Source: Conidiobolus incongruus B7586
Lineage: Eukaryota; Entomophthoromycota; Entomophthoromycetes; Entomophthorales; Conidiobolaceae
NCBI GenBank assembly: GCA_000697335.1
Contig: JNEM01010820.1
Span: 1 to 10,123, forward strand
Length of the DNA: 10,123 nucleotides
Reading direction: 5' to 3'
Shown piece by piece: positions 1-6,202 of the stretch (its first letter is position 1; each line of letters begins with the position of its first letter). Under the pieces are notes generated by a model. The model saw only the letters and a program-made list of their open reading frames with translations, was not told where the DNA came from and made no database searches. The position numbers and the translations under genes are program-made.

Positions 1-1630
1 TATATTTTTTTAATTAAATAATTTCTAATTAATATTATCATTATATACGTATAATATTTTTCATTTATATTATAATTATAAATTATATACAATTATTTTT
101 ATAAATAATTTTTTATTTAAAAATCTAAAAACCGCCATATCTGATATATTTATTAAATTATAATTTATATAATTATAATTATTTTATATAATTAAAAAAT
201 TTATTTATTGGATAGAAAATTTCAATAAAAAAATTTAATTTATAAAATATCTATCAAAACCAAATAAATATAAATTGTTCTTTGGTTCAATGAACTTTAA
301 ATTATATTCCCTTAAAATATTAAATATATAAAAACTATTATGATTATCAAAATCTTATATTTAAATATAATCCTAATATCAAATAAAAGTCCTAAACTTT
401 TATAAAAAAATAATTTAAATAAGAAAATATAGTATTATAAAAATCTTAAAAGAAATAAGGGGAGGTTAAAGTCAATATTATCAGGTTTACCAAGTATAAA
501 AGTGCCAAAGTATTAATTTTATATTATTTAATAAATGTTATTTCTGAAAATAACAATATAATCTGTTTAATATAAAATGGCTATGTTAATAATCAATATA
601 GATATTTTGCATAATATATAGTCTTTAAATAAATGTGTGTTTATATTAAATTAAAGAAAATAACTTGATTATAATATTAATATAGAAATATAAAGGGGTT
701 TCATATTTCTTTGTAATATAATTCTTCTTAGTTAAGCTTTAAAATATATAAATAAATTATCTAACTATTATTTTAATTTAAATATAGTTATTTTCATTTA
801 TTCTAATAAATATTTATAAAGTTATATAAAATTTGCTACAAATATTTTTAGATTATTTTAGAAATATAATAATGTGATAATATATATTGATAATACTACA
901 TAATTGACAATAATTAATTAACACTTGAAATCTAGTAAATTAATTGAATAATAATAACGATATATTAATATTTAATATATCGAATTCTATAATTGATGCT
1001 ATAAATATCTAATATCAATTCAAATTATATTTAATTTTTATTTCAAAGTGCTGTTGTAATGGAATACAATTAAATTGAAATATATTTTGATCTGTGTGTA
1101 AAAATATTAAATGAATAATCGAATATATGAGGTAATATTATTTATTGTGATTTTATATAAAATTAATTTAGATCATAATTTTAAAAATTTAATATTGATT
1201 TGTAAAATATATGATTTATTAATGTCTATTGACGAATTGCAATTAAGTTAAACCAAAAGATGAGAATTTGGGTAAATAATATGACAGTTAATCAAATATG
1301 AAAAACAATTCGGAATGCTTTGAATATTGAATGGTGTATGAATAAATGCATAAATAAAAAAGTTAATAATGTTTGATCAAAGAATATATTTAAATAATGA
1401 ATGATGTGAGAAAAGGTTAAATATTTTATTAAACAATAATATCATCAAAATAACGGATAAATTAAAATAAATATAAACAAAATTGTTACAAAGGAGATAT
1501 AAAATCTATTATAGTTTCAATTAATATATTATATATCATTATATTCACTGGCTATATATGTGACCAAATAGATCTCAGAGATTTGTAATAAATAGGTAAA
1601 AATTCAGTAGTGATCAAAGTTGGATATAGT
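1..1630. other. AT-rich intergenic region, no gene recognised
   Basis: This stretch is strongly AT-rich, with stops dense in all frames and no recognisable protein, tRNA or rRNA. Only a few short patches are richer in G and C (near 460-510 and 1540-1630), and none gives an open frame I can support. It holds one clean inverted repeat, listed separately. The last part (from about 1590) may be 5' flank or upstream coding sequence of the small candidate gene that follows. An exon too short or too divergent to recognise by eye could have been missed. Confidence 0.6.
958..982. repeat. Perfect 11-bp inverted repeat, 3-nt loop
   Basis: The arms CGATATATTAA (958-968) and TTAATATATCG (972-982) are exact reverse complements around TAT. 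A looser pair, AATTGAT (991-997) and ATCAATT (1014-1020), follows directly. In DNA this AT-rich, AT-only palindromes are expected by chance. The terminal CG pairs make this one slightly better than background. No gene adjoins it and I assign no function. Confidence 0.5.
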
Positions 1631-1961
1631 ATGTTTCGATTTAAAAATTCATTTCGGAAAGATCTATTTGAATTTAAGAGTGTAGTGAAGTAAATTTCAG
1701 ACAGATCTAAGTCTAATTTTAGAGAGATTTATAATTACTAACTAGATCAAGATTATCCCATACCTAAAACCTATCAAAATGTCATTTCAATATATTATTT
1801 TTCTGATTTACATACCATATCAAGTTGTTAGGAGAGGTGAAACCTTTATTGTTGGAAAGCAGAGTCTAGAAAAGTCACCTAATAATCGAAAAAGAATAAA
1901 ATTTGAACCAGTTAGAAGGAAAAATTTAGCTGATAAATTTAGGAGCAAATTTAAACAGTAG
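1631..1961 (+). CDS. Candidate small basic protein, two exons, unrecognised
   Basis: I do not recognise the protein. A likely model has exon 1 at 1631-1681 (ATG, 17 codons), an intron at 1682-1745 (GTAGTG donor, TAG acceptor) and exon 2 at 1746-1961 (stop TAG), giving 88 residues. Both exons are in phase 0. Using AAG at 1749-1751 as acceptor would drop only two codons. The simpler alternative is one exon from ATG 1779, 60 residues. The first exon is rich in F, K and R. A short hydrophobic run (around FQYIIFLIYIPYQ) follows, then a strongly basic C-terminus ending RRKNLADKFRSKFKQ. Base composition of 1830-1961 is closer to exons elsewhere in the window than to the spacers. The frame upstream of 1631 stays open for about 15 codons, so the true start may lie further 5'. 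The gene would end 94 nt from the convergent RPS28 stop. A TACTAAC at 1736-1742 lies too close to the 1745 acceptor to serve it as a branch site, which weakens the model. It could also be non-coding. Confidence 0.33.
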
Positions 1962-2055
1962 CTCTGAAAAACTAGCTTTTTAATCAATTTCAAATAATGG
2001 TCACTAGTTCCCAAACTTGATTTCCATCAATCGAAAAAGTTGTGCAATAATACAT

Positions 2056-2262
2056 TTATCTGAGACGACGAGCTTCACGTTCAGATTCTAATAAGGTCAA
2101 AATATCGTTTTCACGAACGGGGCCCTTGACGTTACGGATGATGGAACGGGAGGCATCGTCTAAGAATTCGACACGGACTTGGGTGACACCACCACGGGAA
2201 CCGGTACGGCCCAAAACTTTGGTAACTTTAGCCAATTTAATTCCAGCGTTCTTAGAGTCCAT
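2056..2262 (-). CDS. RPS28: 40S ribosomal protein S28 (eS28)
   Basis: eS28 is a small-subunit ribosomal protein of the 40S head near the mRNA exit channel. The 68-residue product is full length for the family (64-69 residues). It carries the near-invariant core [18 protein letters not shown], then [18 protein letters not shown] and the universal C-terminus [10 protein letters not shown]. The SRGG and EFLDD residues are closer to fungal than animal forms, as I recall them. The start is the ATG at 2260-2262 read on the minus strand, and alignment to known eS28 leaves no missing N-terminus. The gene is intronless, unlike the two intron-dense genes to its right, and clearly richer in G and C than its surroundings, as expected for a highly expressed gene. 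It converges on the small candidate gene to its left. A GC-rich promoter-like element lies about 40 nt upstream of the start. Confidence 0.98.
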   Translation of the reverse strand: MDSKNAGIKLAKVTKVLGRTGSRGGVTQVRVEFLDDASRSIIRNVKGPVRENDILTLLESEREARRLR

Positions 2263-2299
2263 TATAGATTGATTAACACACTAATTTATTATAGTTAAA

Positions 2300-2334
2300 A
2301 ATGGTGTCAGAGAGGGTAAAACGCTCCCACCATT
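2300..2334 (-). promoter_or_regulatory. Possible RPS28 core promoter element
   Basis: This is a 35-nt GC-rich island in otherwise A/T-dominated sequence, 38-72 nt upstream of the RPS28 start. It is bounded by perfect 7-nt inverted arms, AATGGTG (2300-2306) and CACCATT (2328-2334). On the minus strand it reads GTGGGAGCG followed by TTTTACCCT. ACCCT-type boxes are known in fungal ribosomal protein promoters (for example the Homol-E box of fission yeast), but the match here is only partial. The position fits either promoter or early 5' UTR. The role is inferred from position and composition. Confidence 0.35.
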
Positions 2335-2800
2335 AAAAAAAATTTTATTTGCAAAAAAAAAATTAGATTTCGAATAAAATTGTGGGATTAATTTAGTTTA
2401 TGTACATTTAAAATAAATTTTATTAATACATTTGATAAGTTGAAATTATGAGGATTAATAGCGATTCGATGTATAATACTATATATAAGGAATAAAATGA
2501 AAACAATACTGAATAGTACTATGATATTATTAGATTAGTTCGAACTAAATAATAATTTAGTATTAAAAATTATATAATCAATATAATAAGTTGAAAAATA
2601 TTGATGAAAATAAGGATATATTAATAAAAATAATAATTAATAATATATTTTGAATAAATATATTAATATAAGATTAGATATTAACTAGAGTATGAAATTT
2701 ATAAAATGAAAGGATTATTAATTAATTTAGGTAATATGATACTTGAAAATTTGCAAATTATTCCAAAAGTATTTTATTCGAACTAGATGTAGATTTTCAT
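2335..2800. other. AT-rich spacer between RPS28 and tRNA-Ala
   Basis: No open frame or RNA gene is visible here. The stretch is A/T-dominated with A-runs near 2334-2362. It contains one perfect 14-nt palindrome (listed separately). A TTGATGA resembling a snoRNA C box near 2602 has no D box at a sensible distance. Confidence 0.6.
2535..2548. repeat. 14-nt perfect palindrome TTAGTTCGAACTAA
   Basis: The sequence is its own reverse complement. It is flanked by TATTAT to the left and ATAATA to the right, giving an imperfect longer hairpin. The 9-mer TTCGAACTA recurs at 2778-2786, just before the tRNA. It could be a binding site for a dimeric protein or chance. Confidence 0.4.
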
Positions 2801-2873
2801 GGGGAATTAGCTCAAATGGTAGAGCGCTCGCTTAGCATGCGAGAGGCACGGGGATCGATACCCCGATTCTCCA
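2801..2873 (+). tRNA. tRNA-Ala (anticodon AGC)
   Basis: A complete cloverleaf can be drawn by eye. The acceptor stem is 2801-2807 with 2866-2872 (one G-T pair). The D arm has GCTC/GAGC. The anticodon stem is CTCGC (2827-2831) with GCGAG (2839-2843) around TTAGCAT, so the anticodon is AGC at 2834-2836. The T arm is CGGGG/CCCCG around ATCGATA, and the discriminator base is A at 2873. There is no intron, and CCA is not encoded. Alanine identity is supported by A73, by the anticodon and by the G3-T70 wobble pair in the acceptor stem, the known alanyl-tRNA synthetase determinant. The T-loop starts with A54 rather than T54, as in animal tRNA-Ala. Internal A and B boxes should drive RNA polymerase III. 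Confidence 0.98.
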
Positions 2874-2877
2874 TTTT
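2874..2877 (+). terminator. RNA polymerase III terminator (T4)
   Basis: Four T residues follow the discriminator base directly, the minimal pol III stop signal in many eukaryotes. Confidence 0.75.
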
Positions 2878-3112
2878 AATTTATCTTTAATATTATCTTG
2901 AATTTTCCAAATTTTTTATCAATTTTAAACATCTATATATTTAAGTTATCGATCTTTTTTTTGATTAAGATATTTGATTTAAAATCTTTTTGATATCCCA
3001 TAAACAAAATCTGATTTAAATTGTATATGTATAGATGTTGACTTATTTCAATTAATGAAATTAATTCGATTATTTAATAATAAATAGATTTTATAGAATT
3101 AAATCAACATTA

Positions 3113-5321
3113 ATGTGTGGTATATTATTCAGTTTGTCGCCATATCCTCAACACAACCTCCAGGATGAACCAAATTGGCAGGAGCTGATTAAATTACACA
3201 TCAATAGAGGTATTCAGTTTTCTGTATAATGGTTGTGTTATAATATTCATGAAATAATTAGGCCCTGACCATTTTGAAATCCAATCCCCCAAAGGTTTTT
3301 TACCTCATCTCAGACCTAATATTGGTGGCTTTGTTTTGCACTTGAGAGGATTTGAAGTAACTCCCCAACCCATGGTTAATAACCAAGGCGATTGGATGGT
3401 ATTTAATGGAGAATGCTTTGGTGGTATTGATGTGAATATGCTAATTTAAAACCTAAGAATATGAAATTAATGTACAATAATTAGATTCCAATTGACCAAA
3501 ATGATACCAAAATATTATTCAATCAGCTATCATCTTGCTCCACGAGTGAAGATGTTATCAACTTTTTAAGTAGAGTTGAAGGTCCCTATTCTATTTTATA
3601 TTATAAAGTAATATCACAATAATCCATCTCATATTATAAATATAAACTTACAAAATTTTCAGAAAGCTCATGATCGCTTGTATTTTGGAAGAGATCCAAT
3701 GGGACGTAGATCTATGTTAATTCACTATCCAACAACAAAATTGCCTCACTTTATCATTTCATCACTAGCTATCAGGAATCCTGAGAGCGATGATTGGAAG
3801 GAAGTGGATCCAAGCACTTTTTATTATTTAGATTTGAATGAAGAAGCTCTGAAGAAAATAGAAGATGGGTTTGCTAATTTAATAGAACCTTTATATTGGA
3901 ACCCAAGTGCTAATATGTCTTATGTAGTACTCAGTATTATTGATTATATAATTGTTATTTAACAATATTCACCATCTAGTTCTTTCCTGGTCAAGCTATC
4001 AATCAAAATATTATTGAAGAATTAAAGAATATTCAATATACTCAAGAAGAGTTATTTGATTTGATTAATGATAAATCATTAAACCAAGTAAAATGTGTAT
4101 TGAATCAATTATCCCAAAGTGTCAAATCTCGAGTTGAAAATATTCCTGACAAGAGGTAATAAGATCAACTATCTAGTCTAATTACATTCAATTTACATTG
4201 AATTCCATAGAGTTGGTATTCTATTCTCAGGAGGATTGGACTGTGCCATATTAGCCAGATTATGTCATGAACACTTACCATCCCATATATCGATTGATTT
4301 ACTCAATGTAGGGTTTGAAAATCCAAGAATTCAATCTCATAAAAAAGTCGACGAATCCAAAAAATACGATGTGCCCGATAGGATAACAGGAAGGCAAACT
4401 TATGAAGAGTTAAAGTAATTCAATATTATATTACACATAGGATTTATTATTAATATGATATATTAGAAATTTGTGCAAAGATAGGAAGTGGAACTTTGTT
4501 CAGATTAATGTACCTTATGAGCAAGTTCAAAAGTATACGGATCATATCAAGCAATTAATCTTCCCTTCTGATACAGTCATGGATTTGGTAATATAATACT
4601 GTTTATTTAACTAACATTGTTTAATCATTATCTCAACAGAGTATCGCGTTAGCTTTTTGGTTTGCATCTAGAGGACAAGGTAATAAATAATCAATAATAT
4701 TAACCACATCACTATACTCATTATAATAACTATTTTAGGTGTTGTTTATGACGAAAATACTAATGTAATATATATAAATAATCTTTCATGATCGATTAAA
4801 TATAATAGGTATGAATTTAGGAATATGTTCCATATCACTCTACCTGCAGAGTCCTTTTATCAGGATTGGGAGCTGACGAGCAATTTGGAGGGTATTCTCG
4901 TCATTTAAGAGCTTTTGAATCCAATCAATTTGAAGGATTGCTCAGTGAAGTAATATAATGTGATGATATACTTGTATTAATCATTAACAAACATTTATAG
5001 ATTCAATTAGATGTAGATAGATTACCCAGCCGTAATCTCGGTCGTGACGATCGTGTGATTTCGGATCATTCCAAAGAGGTGCGCTTCCCATTCCTAGATC
5101 GTGAATTCATCCATCTTGCAAATACTATTCCCATACAGTACAAGATGGATTTAAGATATCCTAAAGGTGTCGGCGATAAATTGATGCTCAGACAGGTGGC
5201 CCATCAGCTAGGCTTGAAGCAGGCGTGTCGATTTGCCAAACGAGCCGTTCAATTCGGAGCTAGAACTGCTAAAATGGATTTGGGATCAAGAGGTATAAAG
5301 GGGCATGAGAGATTGAACTGA
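3113..5321 (+). CDS. ASNSD1: Asparagine synthetase domain-containing protein 1 homologue
   Basis: This is a conserved protein related to glutamine-dependent asparagine synthetases; its substrate is not established in any organism I know of. Exons fitted by frame and homology are 3113-3209, 3262-3431, 3485-3607, 3663-3923, 3980-4155, 4211-4414, 4467-4587, 4640-4679, 4739-4764, 4821-4949 and 5001-5321. They total 1,668 nt and 555 residues (human about 640). The ten introns are 51-59 nt. The class II amidotransferase domain starts MCGI with Cys2 as nucleophile, followed by RGPD (32-35), NGE (81-83), NDT (95-97) and FGRDPMGRR (138-146). The synthetase part has the PP-loop FSGGLDC (281-287), the family signature VPDRITGR (330-337), [15 protein letters not shown] (420-434), RNLGRDDR (460-467) and EVRFPFLD (475-482), then [13 protein letters not shown] near the end. 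The second Ser of the usual SGGxDS loop is Cys. The glutaminase residues look intact, so hydrolysis of glutamine is plausible. Start and end are both well supported. Confidence 0.94.
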
Positions 5322-5326
5322 ATAAA
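5321..5326 (+). promoter_or_regulatory. Possible poly(A) signal AATAAA overlapping the ASNSD1 stop
   Basis: AATAAA begins on the last base of the TGA stop codon. A signal this close implies a very short 3' UTR, which suits a compact genome. The hexamer is also common by chance in AT-rich DNA. Confidence 0.3.
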
Positions 5327-6202
5327 TATTTTATTAATTAATAGTATAATTCCTCAAAAATATATTAACTTATTCTCAATCAATACTGTTCTGAGAATCC
5401 TATCTTTAAGCACAATTTTAAATATGCTTTGATGTTAAATTTGATTATATGATTATAGTATTATTTCAAACATGTTATAAAAATATAATATTTTTGTATA
5501 TTTAATCATTGTAATTTAAATGAATAATTATTTCAACAATATAGTCATTGTTTAATTTTTTAGTCAAAAATATACTATCTAAAAAAGACGTTACCATCGG
5601 TATTTTGGTAAATATGTACAGAGAAATATTTAATAATTTGGTCTAATAATTCAAATAGTTGCCAGACAATGCTTTTTTTATTATAATAGAATATTATATT
5701 CAAATTTAAAAATGATTATATAAAATGTGACAAATTATTAAATTTCTGGATATGGTAATAATAATCCCATAAATTCAAATTTACTAATTTAAGCGTGGGG
5801 AGTTTAAATTTAAGAAATTGGAAATGATCAAAGTTACAGGTTTTTACCCTTAAATTTTTAAAAATTCAAGAATCTCTCTACATATATATATATAAAGAAA
5901 TATTGAAAATATTAATAAATAAATAGTTTACTAACCTAATTCTTTATTATATTGGATATATCATTATAGTAAACATTTCAATTGTTTGTTCTTAGTTGGT
6001 TTTACTATTCCTTTATATTATTAACCTGAAATTACTTTTTTTATTTTAATTATATCTTATTCAAGGTAATTTTTTTCCATCATGTTTTATGATATATGTA
6101 TAATAATTAGGTTTACTTATTATTTTTTATTTTTATATATTCTTCAATATTCAGAAAGAAAAATATAAAGTCCAAAATTTTAGTCAAAATCAAAAATCCA
6201 CT
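5327..6202. other. AT-rich spacer with ASNSD1 3' flank and RBBP6 promoter
   Basis: There is no gene here. Small features are a hairpin TTACCA (5591-5596) with TGGTAA (5606-5611), a short AT dinucleotide run at 5882-5894, and a GC-richer patch at 5791-5850 listed separately. The last 100 nt before the ATG are probably 5' UTR. I cannot place the transcription start. Confidence 0.6.
5795..5850 (+). promoter_or_regulatory. Possible RBBP6 upstream element (GTGGGGAG and TTTTACCCT)
   Basis: GTGGGGAG (5795-5802) and TTTTACCCT (5842-5850) stand out from the AT-rich spacer. The 9-mer TTTTACCCT is also present, in the coding orientation, upstream of RPS28, there next to GTGGGAG. The element lies about 350-400 nt before the RBBP6 start, so it is either distal promoter or marks a long 5' UTR. 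Function is inferred only from sharing between the two genes. Confidence 0.25.

Noticed and set aside
1820-2014. Minus-strand open frame of 64 residues
   Set aside because: It overlaps the plus-strand candidate and the RPS28 3' flank, is low-complexity, has no family resemblance, and would collide with the RPS28 transcript end.
2301-2336. Tiny plus-strand ORF of 11 codons (ATG GTG to TAA) inside the GC-rich island
   Set aside because: It sits in the RPS28 promoter on the opposite strand, and the island is better explained as an inverted-repeat regulatory element.
2596-2700. Possible C/D snoRNA beginning at TTGATGA
   Set aside because: There is no CTGA D box at a suitable distance and no terminal stem. 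The C-box match is expected by chance.
2878-3112. Search for an ASDURF-like upstream ORF, as found in human ASNSD1 mRNA
   Set aside because: The 235-nt spacer has no open frame of useful length; it is AT-rich with frequent stops. No bicistronic arrangement is supported here.
5591-5611. Hairpin TTACCA/TGGTAA as a transcription terminator or ncRNA
   Set aside because: The arms are only six pairs, the hairpin is 270 nt beyond the ASNSD1 stop, and eukaryotic pol II genes do not end by such hairpins.
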